Position numbers and translations under genes: made by a program. The notes under the pieces were generated by a model. It was not told the DNA's origin. It worked only from the letters and a program-made list of their open reading frames with translations, and ran no database searches. Positions 33,935 to 44,068 of a stretch of 64,000 nt of DNA are shown piece after piece. The DNA is taken from positions 45,217 through 109,216 of the forward strand of contig NZ_QAJM01000013.1 in assembly GCF_003852405.1 (NCBI RefSeq), given 5' to 3'. Each line of letters begins with the position of its first letter. Within the stretch, counting starts at the first letter, position 1. Source of the stretch: Pseudomonas sp. KBW05 (GTDB lineage Bacteria; Pseudomonadota; Gammaproteobacteria; Pseudomonadales; Pseudomonadaceae).

Positions 33935-34876
33935 TTACTCCTCTGCCCCAGCAGTTGAATGCGAGCCCGTGTCAGAACCTTCAACCGCGGCCACTTCTTT
34001 CTTCTCGTGCTTGACCGGCTTGCCTGGCTTCATACCTTCGTACTTGTCGACGATTTTCTGAAACAGGTCCGGCTCATACGTGGAGTACAGAGCGACTGGG
34101 TTGTTCTGGCTTGGTTTGGTCAGGGCATCGTATTCAGCTTGATCAAGCTGTTTAGGTGCGGCCTTGACTTCGGCTACCCAGGCGTTGAAGTCTTCCTGGC
34201 TTGTCGAGATCGCTTTGAATTTCATGCCGGTGAAGCCAGCGCCGCTGTAGTTAGCGGAGATGCCTTCCATTACAGCTTTTTCGTTGGCGATCAGGTGCAG
34301 GCGAGTCTGCATGCCTGCCATCGCATAGATCTGACCGCCCAGGGCTGGGATGAAGAACGAGTTCATCACGGCGTCGGAGGTGATCCGGAAGTTAAGCGGG
34401 GTGTTCTCCGGGAACTGGATCTCGTTGACCGTGGCGATACCCAGGTCCGGGTAGATGAACAGCCACTTCCAGTCCAGCGCGACCACTTCGATGTTGATCG
34501 GCTTGACGTCGGAGACCAGCGGACGGTACGGGTCCAGCTCGTGGGTCGACTTATAGGTGATGTAACCCAGGGCGATGATGATGAGGACCGGAACCAGCCA
34601 CACCGCGATTTCAATCTTGGTGGAGTGCGACCACTTCGGCGCGTAGGTCGCGCTGGTGTTCGACGCGCGGTATTTCCAGGCGAAGGCGAAGGTCATGATG
34701 ATCACAGGGACCACGACCAGCAGCATCAGCAGGGTAGCGGTGATGATCAGGTTTCGTTGATCCAGACCGATCTGTCCTTTTGGGTCCATCAAGGTCCACT
34801 TGCAGCCTCCCAGCATTAACAGCATGCCAATCAGCGGCAAAAAGCCTAGTAATCGGGGGTACCTGTTTTTACTCAT
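33935..34876 (-). CDS. cyoA: Cytochrome bo3 oxidase subunit II
   Basis: A 313-residue lipoprotein-type subunit II: signal with lipobox (LIGMLLMLGGCKW), two membrane helices, and a cupredoxin domain without the CuA ligands (as expected for a quinol oxidase). ATG 34876 is chosen because GAGG lies 7 bases upstream and it gives a proper lipobox. It is the first gene of cyoABCDE. The C-terminal tail is charged (KHEKKEVAAVEGSD). Confidence 0.95.
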   Translation of the reverse strand: MSKNRYPRLLGFLPLIGMLLMLGGCKWTLMDPKGQIGLDQRNLIITATLLMLLVVVPVIIMTFAFAWKYRASNTSATYAPKWSHSTKIEIAVWLVPVLIIIALGYITYKSTHELDPYRPLVSDVKPINIEVVALDWKWLFIYPDLGIATVNEIQFPENTPLNFRITSDAVMNSFFIPALGGQIYAMAGMQTRLHLIANEKAVMEGISANYSGAGFTGMKFKAISTSQEDFNAWVAEVKAAPKQLDQAEYDALTKPSQNNPVALYSTYEPDLFQKIVDKYEGMKPGKPVKHEKKEVAAVEGSDTGSHSTAGAEE

Positions 34877-35615
34877 CTCACGACCTCTAAAGCAGCTTGC
34901 GCAATGCAGTTGGGTTTTGATCGCCAACACTTCACCCTGCCAAGGGTTGGCATTTCTCTTCGATTGAATAAGAGCCTGCCCATCACGCCATAACGGCGCG
35001 TTTCACGGACCTGCGGTGAGTTCTTATTCGATTTCGTGGTTAAAGGCCTTGTTACAGACCAATTCCATTTGGTGCGGATAGTTGAAAGGCTGCCGGAACC
35101 TTGGGGTCGCACAGAGCCGTCCATCTGCCCCTCGACCGCTCCAGTGCTCAAATATTGAACAGCACCGGACATTCAGTGCGGGCGATTGTAGTTAGCTAGC
35201 GATGTATAAACCATGTCTTATAAAGAAATAATTTTTATCGATTCCAGCAACAATCCTTCACCAAAACCGCAAAGGTTCGCGATCTTATCGTGTTCGATTC
35301 TCAACAAAAACCACAAAAATTGCCGTGTTATTGCTCAATCCACCACAGCCCTTACGCTCTGTAAGGGCATGCAAAACGCAGCAAAGTCCCCATAAAACAA
35401 GGCATTCGGACATCACGCAAAGGCGCGGACAGCGTGCGCTGCCCATCACTGCCCAAACCACGAACTGACAGCACAAATTGCGCGTTTTAGGCAAATTTAA
35501 TGGGGCAATCCGCGAGCGGGAAACGTCCTGCGGCAGCTTCCGTGTGACAACATGTCGCACGCTGCGCGCACCCGTAATTGTCCGGCGTCACGCTCCCTTC
35601 ACAAATCCCTACAAA
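34877..35615. other. Long intergenic region upstream of cyoA
   Basis: About 740 bases without a supportable gene. It must hold the cyo promoter. Visible structure: GCCAAC/GTTGGC arms at 34923-34951; 8-base inverted arms GAATAAGA (34966-34973) and TCTTATTC (35022-35029); an AT-rich section 35210-35400; and a TGTGACAACATGTCGCA near-palindrome near 35543 that resembles a degenerate Vfr/CRP-type site. None is strong enough to name a regulator. Confidence 0.5.
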
Positions 35616-35657
35616 CAAAAACGCCCCGGCCTTCCCTCAGGAAGACCGGGGCGTTTT
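35616..35657. terminator. Terminator of dsbB
   Basis: AAAAACGCCCCGG then CTTCCCTCAGGAAG then CCGGGGCGTTTT, a long stem 11 bases after the dsbB stop (minus strand) ending in T residues. Confidence 0.92.
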
Positions 35658-35668
35658 GCCCGATGGGT

Positions 35669-36175
35669 TCAGGCCTGGCGTTGACGGTTGCGGTAAATGC
35701 CCAGGGGTACCAGGATCACAGTCAGCACAAACGCCACCAGCGCCCATTGCGCCAGGGACAGGCCCAGCACCGGCGGATACGGCGTGCTGCAGAAACCATC
35801 GACCTGGAAGCCCAGGGGGAACACCTTGGCCAGGGGCAGGTCGTCGACGATCGGTTGCAGCACATCAATGCCGCAGCTGACCTGGGGGAAGAACTGGGTG
35901 TACACGTGATGGCCGGCTGCCGCCACGCCGCCGAGGGCGCTGAGCACCACCAGGCCTTCGAACAGGGTGATCGCCCCTTTACGGCGCATCGCCGCGCCGA
36001 TGAAAGCGAAGATCGCGATCAGCAGCAACGCATAGCGTTGCAGGATGCACAGCGGGCACGGTGCCTCGCCCAGCACCACCTGCATATAAAGCGCACCGCC
36101 GATCAGCGCCAGGCAGATGATGCCCAGCAACACCAGAAAGCGCCGCTCCCTGCCTAAACGCAATTCGTCACTCAT
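35669..36175 (-). CDS. dsbB: Disulfide bond formation protein B
   Basis: A 168-residue inner-membrane protein with four helices. Both redox pairs are present: CPLC in the first periplasmic loop, and the Cys residues in QVSCGIDV and DGFCSTPY in the second. It reoxidises DsbA and passes electrons to quinone, which fits its place next to a quinol oxidase operon. The ATG at 36175 (MSDELRLGRE) fits the first membrane helix. Confidence 0.93.
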   Translation of the reverse strand: MSDELRLGRERRFLVLLGIICLALIGGALYMQVVLGEAPCPLCILQRYALLLIAIFAFIGAAMRRKGAITLFEGLVVLSALGGVAAAGHHVYTQFFPQVSCGIDVLQPIVDDLPLAKVFPLGFQVDGFCSTPYPPVLGLSLAQWALVAFVLTVILVPLGIYRNRQRQA

Positions 36176-36284
36176 CTCAGTTTCCCTTTGTCTGGTCGTG
36201 CCAATGGCCGCAAGTTTACACACAGAGAGAGGTTTAAACAGAAGGGGGTTAACAGGAGATTAATCTGGAGAAATGCAGATGCAA

Positions 36285-36377
36285 ATGTGGGAGCGGGCTT
36301 GCTCGCGAAGGCGGTGTGCCAGCCAATACATCTGGTGACTGATCCACCGCCTTCGCGAGCAAGCCCGCTCCCACATT
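36285..36377. repeat. Inverted REP pair
   Basis: TGTGGGAGCGGGCTTGCTCG, a 50-base spacer, then CGAGCAAGCCCGCTCCCACA. It lies between dsbB and the 3' end of hmp. Confidence 0.9.
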
Positions 36378-36401
36378 TTGCACAGTGTGAACCTTCAGGT
36401 C

Positions 36402-37583
36402 TTATTCCAAGGCCGCCGCCGGACCAAAGAACTCATAACGGCTTTGCTTCTCCGGCACACCCAACGCCTTGAGGTGGCGCTTGATCGCGCCCATGAAGCC
36501 TTTAGGCCCAAGGAAGTAGGCATCGATGTCACGCTGTTCGGGCAACCACTCAGCCAATTGTTCCTGGCTGAGCAACCCAACCTTATCCGCCGCCGGGCTC
36601 ACGCCATCGTCCTCGGCATAGCAATAAAAGCGCTGCAGCTGCGGATGCTTGGCCGCCAGGGCATCCACCCAATCGCGGAACGCATGCACCCCGCCGTTAC
36701 GCGCACAGTGGATAAAGTGCACCGCACGCCCAGTTGCCAACGCCGCTTCAAGCATCGGCAGGGTTGGCGTGATGCCCACCCCGCCGCTGATCAACACCAG
36801 CGGTTTGTCGCCAGCGGCCAGGGTGAACTCTCCCGAAGGCGGGAACAGGTCGATGGTCGCGCCGACCGGTACTTGATCATGCAGGTAGTTGGACACCCGC
36901 CCACCCGCCTCGCGTTTGACGCTGATGCGGTATTGCCCGGCATCGCTCAAGGCCGACAGGGAATAGTTGCGGCGCACTTCCTCGCCATCCAGCACCAGCT
37001 TCATGCCGATGTACTGACCCGGCGCAGCTGCCAGGATCGGGCCGTTATCCACAGGCGCAAAGTAGAAGGAAATGATCTCGGCGCTCTCTTCCACGCGCTT
37101 GACCAGCGTGAACGCCCGCGCACCGCGCCAGCCGCCCGGGGCCTGGGCTTTCTCGTCGTAGATGGCTGTTTCGGCACCGATCAGGATATCCGCCAACTGG
37201 CCATAGGCCGCGCCCCAGGCATTCATCACCTCAGGGGTGGCAATCTCGCTGCCCAGCACTTCGGAAATGGCACGCAGCAGGCACGCGCCGACAATTGGGT
37301 AATGCTCCGGCAGGATCTGCAAGGCCACGTGCTTGTTGATGATCTTCGCCACCAAGTCACCCAACTGATCCAGCTGATCGATATGCCGCGCATACATCAG
37401 CACGCCGTTAGCCAGGGCGCGAGGCTGGTCGCCGCTGGCCTGGTGGGCCTGGTTGAACAGTGGGCGCACCTCGGGGTACTCGGACAGCATCATGCGGTAG
37501 AAATGGGTGATCAGCGCTTCGCCGCCGCTTTCCAGCAGGGGCACAGTGGATTTGACGATGGCACGGTCTTGGGCACTAAGCAT
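36402..37583 (-). CDS. hmp: Flavohemoprotein, nitric oxide dioxygenase
   Basis: A 393-residue protein: globin domain (1-140; HFYRMMLSEYPEVRPLF, proximal-helix NKHVALQI), FAD domain (150-255; RRNYSLSALSD) and NAD domain (260-393; SGGVGITPTLPML, YEFFGPAAAL). It oxidises NO to nitrate with NAD(P)H and O2. It is divergent from norR; the 147-base gap holds NorR-type sites and a weak sigma-54-like promoter (37623-37638). In P. aeruginosa the pair is called fhp/fhpR. Confidence 0.96.
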   Translation of the reverse strand: MLSAQDRAIVKSTVPLLESGGEALITHFYRMMLSEYPEVRPLFNQAHQASGDQPRALANGVLMYARHIDQLDQLGDLVAKIINKHVALQILPEHYPIVGACLLRAISEVLGSEIATPEVMNAWGAAYGQLADILIGAETAIYDEKAQAPGGWRGARAFTLVKRVEESAEIISFYFAPVDNGPILAAAPGQYIGMKLVLDGEEVRRNYSLSALSDAGQYRISVKREAGGRVSNYLHDQVPVGATIDLFPPSGEFTLAAGDKPLVLISGGVGITPTLPMLEAALATGRAVHFIHCARNGGVHAFRDWVDALAAKHPQLQRFYCYAEDDGVSPAADKVGLLSQEQLAEWLPEQRDIDAYFLGPKGFMGAIKRHLKALGVPEKQSRYEFFGPAAALE

Positions 37584-37622
37584 GGCAGACTCCTGGGTCT
37601 TTTTACTGATTGCCTTTACCTA

Positions 37623-37716
37623 GTCAGTATTCATGCCAACTTATAAACCCTTATATTTCAATGACTTGAAGAATATGTAGTCAGTATGACTTCCTACACA
37701 TTATAGTCATAAGGAC
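37623..37716 (-). promoter_or_regulatory. NorR-type enhancer sites and sigma-54-like promoter of hmp
   Basis: Sites matching GTCA-N3-TGAC: exact at 37680-37690 (GTCAGTATGAC), one mismatch at 37706-37716 (GTCATAAGGAC), and a half match at 37655-37665 (ending TGAC). The centres are 25-26 bases apart. Closer to hmp, on the minus strand, TGGCATG-N4-CTGA resembles a -24/-12 element but lacks the GC at -12. This is the arrangement expected for NorR activation of hmp. Confidence 0.65.
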
Positions 37717-37730
37717 TACAAGGAGTCATT

Positions 37731-39254
37731 ATGACTGCGCAATCGCTGCTCACCACCCTGCTGCCCCTGGTCGCCGACCTATCCCGCGAACTGCCCGAAG
37801 GCGAGCGTTACCGCCGCTTGTTGCAAGCCATGCGCGCCCTGCTGCCCTGCGATGCCGCCGCGCTGTTGCGCCTGGACGGTGAGTGGCTGGTTCCGCTGGC
37901 GGTGGACGGCTTGAGCCCCGACACCCTTGGCCGACGTTTCAAAGTCAGCGAGCACCCACGTTTTGAAGTGCTGTTGAGCAGCCCCGGGCCGACGCGCTTC
38001 GACAGCGACAGCGAATTGCCCGACCCCTACGACGGCCTGGTCGCCGGCCTGCATGGGCAGTTGGAAGTCCACGACTGCATGGGCTGCCCGCTGTTTGTCG
38101 ACGACAAGCCCTGGGGCCTGCTGACCCTCGATGCCCTCGACACCGAGCGCTTCGAGCGGGTCGAACTGGACGCCCTGCAAGCCTTCGCCAGCCTTGCCGC
38201 CGCCACCGTCAACGTCGCCGAGCGGATCGAGCGCCTGACCCTGCGCGCCGAAATCTACCGCGAGGCCAGCGGCCAGCAGCACAAGGAAATGATCGGCCAA
38301 AGCAAACCCCACAAGCGCCTGGTGGAAGAGATCAAGCTGGTGGGCGGCAGCGACCTCACCGTGCTGATCACCGGCGAAACCGGGGTGGGCAAGGAGTTGG
38401 TCGCCCAGGCGATCCACGCCGCCTCGCCCCGTGCGGACAAACCGCTGATCAGCCTCAACTGCGCAGCCTTGCCGGAAACCCTGGTGGAAAGCGAGCTGTT
38501 CGGGCATGTGCGCGGGGCGTTCACCGGTGCGTTGAACGAGCGCCGCGGTAAGTTTGAGCTGGCCAATGGCGGCACGCTGTTCCTGGATGAGGTGGGTGAA
38601 CTGTCCCTGACCGTGCAGGCAAAGCTGCTGCGCGTGCTGCAAAGCGGCCAGTTGCAACGCCTGGGTTCGGACAAGGAGCATCACGTGGACGTGCGCCTGA
38701 TCGCTGCCACCAACCGCGACCTCGCCGAAGAAGTGCGCAATGGCCGCTACCGCGCCGACTTCTACCACCGCCTCAGCGTGTACCCGCTGCAAGTGCCGGC
38801 CCTGCGCGAACGCGGGCGGGATGTGTTGCTGCTGGCCGGTTTCTTCCTCGAACAGAACCGCTCGCGCATGGGCCTGGGCAGCCTGCGCCTGACCAGCGAC
38901 GCCCAGGCGGCACTGCTGGCCTATAACTGGCCGGGCAATGTGCGCGAGTTGGAACACTTGATCGGCCGCAGCGCGCTGAAAGCCCTGGGCAACTGTCGCG
39001 AACGGCCGAAGATTCTCAGCCTCAGCGCCCAGGACCTGGACTTGCCGGACGTTACCGCGCCCGCCATCGAAGCCCCGGTCGACGAGATCCCCGTGGTCAC
39101 CGGCGACCTGCGCCAGGCCACCGAGCACTTTCAGCGCCAGATCATCAGCGCCTGCCTGGAGCGCCATCAGCACAATTGGGCCAGTGCGGCCCGCGAACTG
39201 GGCCTGGACCGCGCCAACCTCGGCCGCATGGCCAAGCGCCTCGGTCTCAAATAA
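37731..39254 (+). CDS. norR: NorR, nitric-oxide-responsive sigma-54 activator
   Basis: A 507-residue regulator. The N-terminal GAF domain (about 1-170) senses NO through a non-heme iron. The AAA+ domain (about 185-415) has Walker A GETGVGKE, GAFTGA for sigma-54 contact, and FLDEVGELS. The C-terminal Fis-type HTH is ASAARELGLDRANLGRMAKR. It is divergent from its likely target hmp. ATG 37731 has AAGGAG upstream. Confidence 0.95.
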   Translation: MTAQSLLTTLLPLVADLSRELPEGERYRRLLQAMRALLPCDAAALLRLDGEWLVPLAVDGLSPDTLGRRFKVSEHPRFEVLLSSPGPTRFDSDSELPDPYDGLVAGLHGQLEVHDCMGCPLFVDDKPWGLLTLDALDTERFERVELDALQAFASLAAATVNVAERIERLTLRAEIYREASGQQHKEMIGQSKPHKRLVEEIKLVGGSDLTVLITGETGVGKELVAQAIHAASPRADKPLISLNCAALPETLVESELFGHVRGAFTGALNERRGKFELANGGTLFLDEVGELSLTVQAKLLRVLQSGQLQRLGSDKEHHVDVRLIAATNRDLAEEVRNGRYRADFYHRLSVYPLQVPALRERGRDVLLLAGFFLEQNRSRMGLGSLRLTSDAQAALLAYNWPGNVRELEHLIGRSALKALGNCRERPKILSLSAQDLDLPDVTAPAIEAPVDEIPVVTGDLRQATEHFQRQIISACLERHQHNWASAARELGLDRANLGRMAKRLGLK

Positions 39255-39282
39255 CACCTCAGTCCAATGTGTGAACGGGCTT

Positions 39283-39373
39283 GTGTGGGAGCGGGCTTGC
39301 TCGCGAATGCGGTGTATCAGTGACAGATATATTGACTGACACACCGCTTTCGCGAGCAAGCCCGCTCCCACAT
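39283..39373. repeat. Inverted REP pair
   Basis: TGTGGGAGCGGGCTTGCTCG, a spacer, then CGAGCAAGCCCGCTCCCACA. It ends on the last base of the transporter gene's stop codon. Confidence 0.9.
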
Positions 39374-40284
39374 TAGATTTGCTTCGCCTTGAAGACCGGG
39401 CTCACATGCTCAGCCGGCTTAGGCTTACGAAACACCAACACATTCCCCAACATCACCAACACCAACCCCACCAACGCCGGCCCGGTCCATTGATAGCCTT
39501 CGGCAAACGCCGACACATTCAGCGCCACCACCGGGAACAACACCGTGCAATATGCCGCACGCTCCGGCCCCATGCGCCCGACCAGGGTCAGGTACGCGGT
39601 AAACCCGATCACCGAGCCCGGGATCACCAGGTACCACAACGCGCCGATGTACCGCGCGCTCCAGTCCATCTCGAAGGGGATCCCGCGCACCGCGCAATAG
39701 GTCGCCAACATCGCCGCACCATAGGCCATGCCCCAGGCGTTGGTGGTCAATGGCTTGAGCCCGGCCTTCTGTTGCAGGCTCGACAACATGTTGCCCGCCG
39801 AGAAACACATGGTCCCGAGCAACGCCAAACCCAGACCCAACAAGGTCTGCGGGCTGGCGGTGTGCCCGGCCAGTTCCGGCCAGAACAGAAAGCCCAGCCC
39901 CAGCAAGCCCAGGCCGCCGCCCATCAACACGTTGCGCGCCACGCGCTGGCCAAAAAACACCCGGGCGTTCAGCGCGTTCCACAACGTGGCCGTGGAAAAC
40001 ACCACCGCTACCAGGCCGCTGGGGATCCACTGGCTGGCCGTCAAGAAGCACATGAAATTCACGCAGAACAAGCACAGGCCCTGGGCCAGGCAGATCAAGT
40101 GCCCGCGCCGGTTCATCACCTGCAACTTGCGGCTGAGCAGCAACAACGCAAACAGCACCAGCGCGGCAAGACCGAAGCGATAGACGATGGACACCGGGAT
40201 CGCCACCACGCCCAGCTGCCATTTGAGGGCAATCCAGGTGGTGCCCCAGATCAGCACGGTGAGTAAATACAGGGAAAGGTTCAT
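39373..40284 (-). CDS. EamA/DMT-family exporter
   Basis: A 303-residue protein with ten membrane helices in two EamA repeats (LYLLTVLIWGTTWIALKW in the first; GLALLGTMCFSAGNMLSSLQ in the second). DMT proteins export amino acids, metabolites or toxic compounds; the substrate is unknown. ATG 40284 has GGAG 8 bases upstream. It is divergent from an AraC-type gene that probably controls it. Confidence 0.85.
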   Translation of the reverse strand: MNLSLYLLTVLIWGTTWIALKWQLGVVAIPVSIVYRFGLAALVLFALLLLSRKLQVMNRRGHLICLAQGLCLFCVNFMCFLTASQWIPSGLVAVVFSTATLWNALNARVFFGQRVARNVLMGGGLGLLGLGFLFWPELAGHTASPQTLLGLGLALLGTMCFSAGNMLSSLQQKAGLKPLTTNAWGMAYGAAMLATYCAVRGIPFEMDWSARYIGALWYLVIPGSVIGFTAYLTLVGRMGPERAAYCTVLFPVVALNVSAFAEGYQWTGPALVGLVLVMLGNVLVFRKPKPAEHVSPVFKAKQI

Positions 40285-40422
40285 AGCGGGCTCCATCGAT
40301 TGAGCCTCAGTGTCGCCCCCAACCCGGGCAAGTCTCTTGCAGATTCTTGCGCTTTTGTCGGCCCGCAGGATCACAGCGCCAGCGCCGCGGAGTAGGATGC
40401 AAGGTGTCAACGAGTGCTCACC

Positions 40423-41298
40423 ATGCCCGAACTGGAATCCCTGCAAGTCTTTCAAGCCCTTAACCGCTCGCCCAACGCTCGCCTCGAAGCCTGCGCCGAG
40501 CTCGGTGACGGCTTGTCTGCGGCCTTGTGGAGCAACCATCACGACGCCCAGGATTACCAGGCGCCGAGCCATCACACCTTGTCCTGCTACATAGGCGGTG
40601 GCACCGGTACGTTCCGACGCGACCAGCCGGGCACCAAGGGCGGTCCCGACAAGCTGTGCATCCTGCCCGCCGAGCACCAGTCGGCCTGGGTGATCAACGG
40701 CGAGATCCGCCTGGCCCATGTGTATTTCAGCCCGGAACAGTTCGCCCTCGGTTGCGTCACCTTGCTCGACCGCGAACCGCGTGCGCTGCAACTGCGCGAA
40801 AGCACCTTTCTGGAGGACGCCAGCCAAGCCCGGCGCTTCCACCAGTTGATCGCCCTCAACTGGCACGAACCCGCCGAACGCCTGCTGACCAGCAGCCTGG
40901 CCCATGAAATGCTCAGCCACACCCTGCTCAGCCAGGTCGGCGCACGCGAGGGGTTGCGTTTAAAAGGCGGGTTGGCGGCGTACCAGCGGCGGCTGTTGGT
41001 GGAGTACATCGACCAGCACCTCGAAGACCCCATCAGTCTCAGCCAATTGGCCGGGTTGTGCGCGCTGTCGGAATACCACTTTGCGCGGATGTTCCGCCAA
41101 AGCTTCGGCCTGCCGCCCCATCAATACCTGCTGGCGCGCCGTTTGACCCGAGCCCAGGCACTGCTGCGCAGTGGCGCCCTGCCCCTTGGCGAGATCGCCC
41201 TGATGTGCGGTTTTTCCAGCGCCAGCCACTTCACCAGCCGCTTCCGCCAGGCCATGGGCGCCACGCCCGGCGAATACCGCCAGGCATTCTGCGCCTAG
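40423..41298 (+). CDS. AraC-family transcriptional regulator
   Basis: A 291-residue protein. The N-terminal ligand or dimer domain is followed by a double HTH at about 185-285 ([40 protein letters not shown]). The likely target is the divergent EamA exporter. The start is either GTG 40414 or ATG 40423; AAGGTG lies further upstream. It converges with the MalT-like gene with a 4-base stop overlap. Confidence 0.85.
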   Translation: MPELESLQVFQALNRSPNARLEACAELGDGLSAALWSNHHDAQDYQAPSHHTLSCYIGGGTGTFRRDQPGTKGGPDKLCILPAEHQSAWVINGEIRLAHVYFSPEQFALGCVTLLDREPRALQLRESTFLEDASQARRFHQLIALNWHEPAERLLTSSLAHEMLSHTLLSQVGAREGLRLKGGLAAYQRRLLVEYIDQHLEDPISLSQLAGLCALSEYHFARMFRQSFGLPPHQYLLARRLTRAQALLRSGALPLGEIALMCGFSSASHFTSRFRQAMGATPGEYRQAFCA

Positions 41299-43796
41299 AC
41301 CATCAAGCCCAGCGTCTTCGCCTTGGCCACTGCTTGTGTGCGCCGCTCCACGCCGAGCTTGCTATGGATGCGCCGCGCGTGGGTCTTGACCGTGTGCAGG
41401 GAGATAAACAGGCGGTCGGCGATTTCCAGGTTGGAGCTGCCCTGCGCGATCAATTGCAGCACTTCCAGTTCGCGCTGGCTCAGGGGGTTTTCCGCCGTGC
41501 CGGCGGGCGACACTGGCGCTTCAAGCCCCACGTCACTCAACAACCCCGGCGAGCGCAAACGCAGCTCGCGAATCGCCTGCTGCACCTGGCAACGTGCCGC
41601 CAGTTCCAAACCGGCCTGCAACGAACGCCGCGCTTGAGTCGAGTCGCCGAGGTGCCAGGCCACCTCGCCCAGCACCAGGTGCAATTCGGTTTCCAGGCAC
41701 AACATGCCGCGCTGCTGGACAGTCGCCAGCAAGGCGCTCAAGCGCTCCAGCGGTTGCTCGGCACAGCCTAGTTTCACCTCGGCCAGCACCAACAGATATT
41801 CCAGACGCGGAATCAATTCCAACGTCGCCGGCGGCGCTTGCTTGGCCTGCGGCCCACGGAAGTGGCGCAGCACCCGGCGCACCGCTTCCACCGTCAACTC
41901 GACGCGGCCCTGCTGCAACCAGAAGTGCCCACTGACCAGCAGCAACACAGCGCGATACACCGATTCCGGCACCAGACGCTGCTGCATCAGCCGCTCGGCG
42001 TCGCGCAGCTGCACAAAGGCCTGGGCGTAATCACCGCGGTTGGCCGCCAACAGCGCCAGGCCGAGAAAACCATAAAGCACGCGTTTGTCCTGGCTGTGCA
42101 GGCACATCGGCAAGCCGGCGTCGAAACACTCGGCGGCCAACACGTCCTGCCCTTGACGCAACGCCAGATGCCCACGGCGCAAGGCGATACGCCCCACCAA
42201 CGGCCCGGCCTTGAGGCGCTGCTTGAGCAACATCGCCTGCACGCCTTCCAGCAGGCTTTGTGCGCGATAAGGTGCGCCGCGCTGCTCCAGCAACTGGGCG
42301 TGGTCCAACTCCAGCAGTGCCTCCAGCACTAACGAGCCGTGGGCACGGGCCAGGCACAGCGCCTCGCGGCTCAAGGCCTGGGCCACGTCCAGCTCGCCGC
42401 GCAGCAAGGCTTGCTGAGTCAGCCCCGACAGGCACATCAGACGCGACGTCCAGGCGCTGTCGGGCAACGCTTGCAAGGCTTCGAGAAAATGCCCGCGCGA
42501 GCCGTCGGCATCGCCGCGCAGGTGCAGCAACCAGCCCCACTGCGCCTGCCAGCGCCCCAGCAGATAGGCCTGTTGCGCCGCCGTGGGTTGCGGCGCAAAA
42601 CGCGCCAATTGATCGATGCACTGCGCCGCCTGATCAAAGCGCCCGGCAAACAGCAAGGCCGCCGTGACCAAGCCGACCAATTGCGCCGAACCGAGCATCA
42701 ATTCATCGCCATGCTGCTCGTGCAGGCGCAACAGCAGCACGGCGTTTTGCTGGCGAAACAAGTCCTCGAAGCTGAAGTGTTGCAACAGGCTCACCGCCAC
42801 CTCGTACTCTTCGGCCAGCAGCGCTTGCTCGAACGCCGCTTGCCAGTCCTGTTCGGCGGTGAACCACTGGCAGGCGCGCCGGTGCCAGGAGCGCTTGGCC
42901 GGCCAAGGTTCATCGCGCAGCAAGTGCGCCAGGGGCGGGAACACTTGCAGCCAGTCGGCGGCGTCTTCCCACGGCTGGATGTAGGCGCCAAGGGCCTGCA
43001 AATCATGCAGGTACTGATCGCCGTCGCCAAAGCCGAACAGGTGCTCGCACAAGCCAGCGTTGAAACGCGGTAAATGGGCGAGCACCCGCCAGGCCTCGGC
43101 GAGTTCGGCGGGCAAGGTGCTGAACAGTTCGTGTTGCAGGTAATCGAGCAAGGTCTTGTCCGGGTGCCCGTCGCCGAGCAAGGCGATGCGCACACCGGCG
43201 CACCAGCCGGCGCTGAACTGCATGACACTGTCCACGCTGTGCCCGGGGCTCAACAGCACCTGGATTTCCGCGCCGTTGAAGGCCAACTCGCTGCTGCTGC
43301 ACTCCAGCAACTCATCGTCGAGCAGCAAGCGCGGCCAGTTGCAGATCGGCCGCCGCCGGGCGCCGAGCCACCAGGTCAACGCCGGGCTGCTGGCGGTAAG
43401 CAGGCGGTCGAGCAACGCATCCAACTCGGGCGCGGGCAGGCGGTTGAAATCATCCAGGAACAGCCACGCCGGGGCCTGCCAACGAGCGAGGTCGAGCAGC
43501 AGCGTGGCTTCATCGGTAAAGGCCAGGCCGAGGTTGAGGGCCAGGCGCTGGCATAACTCCAGCGGGCTGAGGGTGATGCCATTGAGCGGCAGCCAATACA
43601 CCTGGCAACCGTTGGGCGCCTGCAAGGCGCACTCGGCCAGCAACGCGCTCTTGCCGCTGCCGCCGGGGGCGCAGAGCAACTTGACCCGGGCCTGCGCCGC
43701 CAACAAAGGCGCGGCCAGGCGCGGGCGCAGCAGATGGTGGGCGGACAGCCGGGGCATGAATCCAGGACGGTCCAGGCAGCGTGTCATGGCGGTCAT
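41295..43796 (-). CDS. MalT-like ATP-dependent LuxR-family regulator
   Basis: An 833-residue STAND-type activator. The N-terminal NTPase has Walker A ([14 protein letters not shown]) and Walker B ([11 protein letters not shown]). A long helical TPR-like region (about 330-740) follows, and then a LuxR HTH at the C-terminus ([40 protein letters not shown]). Such proteins switch on by binding an inducer and ATP. In Pseudomonas, similar genes sit beside DUF1302/DUF1329 pairs, as here, so they are its likely target. Confidence 0.87.
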   Translation of the reverse strand: MTAMTRCLDRPGFMPRLSAHHLLRPRLAAPLLAAQARVKLLCAPGGSGKSALLAECALQAPNGCQVYWLPLNGITLSPLELCQRLALNLGLAFTDEATLLLDLARWQAPAWLFLDDFNRLPAPELDALLDRLLTASSPALTWWLGARRRPICNWPRLLLDDELLECSSSELAFNGAEIQVLLSPGHSVDSVMQFSAGWCAGVRIALLGDGHPDKTLLDYLQHELFSTLPAELAEAWRVLAHLPRFNAGLCEHLFGFGDGDQYLHDLQALGAYIQPWEDAADWLQVFPPLAHLLRDEPWPAKRSWHRRACQWFTAEQDWQAAFEQALLAEEYEVAVSLLQHFSFEDLFRQQNAVLLLRLHEQHGDELMLGSAQLVGLVTAALLFAGRFDQAAQCIDQLARFAPQPTAAQQAYLLGRWQAQWGWLLHLRGDADGSRGHFLEALQALPDSAWTSRLMCLSGLTQQALLRGELDVAQALSREALCLARAHGSLVLEALLELDHAQLLEQRGAPYRAQSLLEGVQAMLLKQRLKAGPLVGRIALRRGHLALRQGQDVLAAECFDAGLPMCLHSQDKRVLYGFLGLALLAANRGDYAQAFVQLRDAERLMQQRLVPESVYRAVLLLVSGHFWLQQGRVELTVEAVRRVLRHFRGPQAKQAPPATLELIPRLEYLLVLAEVKLGCAEQPLERLSALLATVQQRGMLCLETELHLVLGEVAWHLGDSTQARRSLQAGLELAARCQVQQAIRELRLRSPGLLSDVGLEAPVSPAGTAENPLSQRELEVLQLIAQGSSNLEIADRLFISLHTVKTHARRIHSKLGVERRTQAVAKAKTLGLMV

Positions 43797-43919
43797 TGCT
43801 GCATCCTGCTTTTTTATTGTTATGCAACCTGATGCGTACCCTAGTCCTGTGGCTAAGGGTTGTTGAAGAAGTATTCAGCGGGGTGATTGATGGCCATAAA
43901 ACTCAAGGTGTGCACAACA

Positions 43920-44044
43920 CAATGTGGGAGCTGGCTTGTGTGGGAGCGGGCTTGCTCGCGAAGGCGGCGAGTCAGTCAAAACAGCTGTGACTGACACACT
44001 GTATTCGCGAGCAAGCCCGCTCCCACACAAGCCCACTCCCACAT
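43920..44044. repeat. REP cluster (inverted pair plus flanking half units)
   Basis: AATGTGGGAGCTGGCTTG, then a complete TGTGGGAGCGGGCTTGCTCG / CGAGCAAGCCCGCTCCCACA pair, then CAAGCCCACTCCCACATT. The outer halves are inverted to each other, so it is two nested pairs. Confidence 0.88.
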
Positions 44045-44068
44045 TTGGATTGCATTTCACCTCTTAAA

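Noticed and set aside
35213-35395. 60-codon frame upstream of cyoA
   Set aside because: AT-rich, no ribosome site, no similarity recognised; inside the likely cyo promoter region.
37779-39371. 530-codon frame antisense to norR
   Set aside because: Complete overlap with norR, begins inside a REP element; codon-bias artefact.
39373-40920. Extending the EamA exporter upstream to a 515-codon protein
   Set aside because: The extra N-terminus lies antisense to the AraC gene; the internal ATG 40284 has a good ribosome site and starts the first membrane helix.
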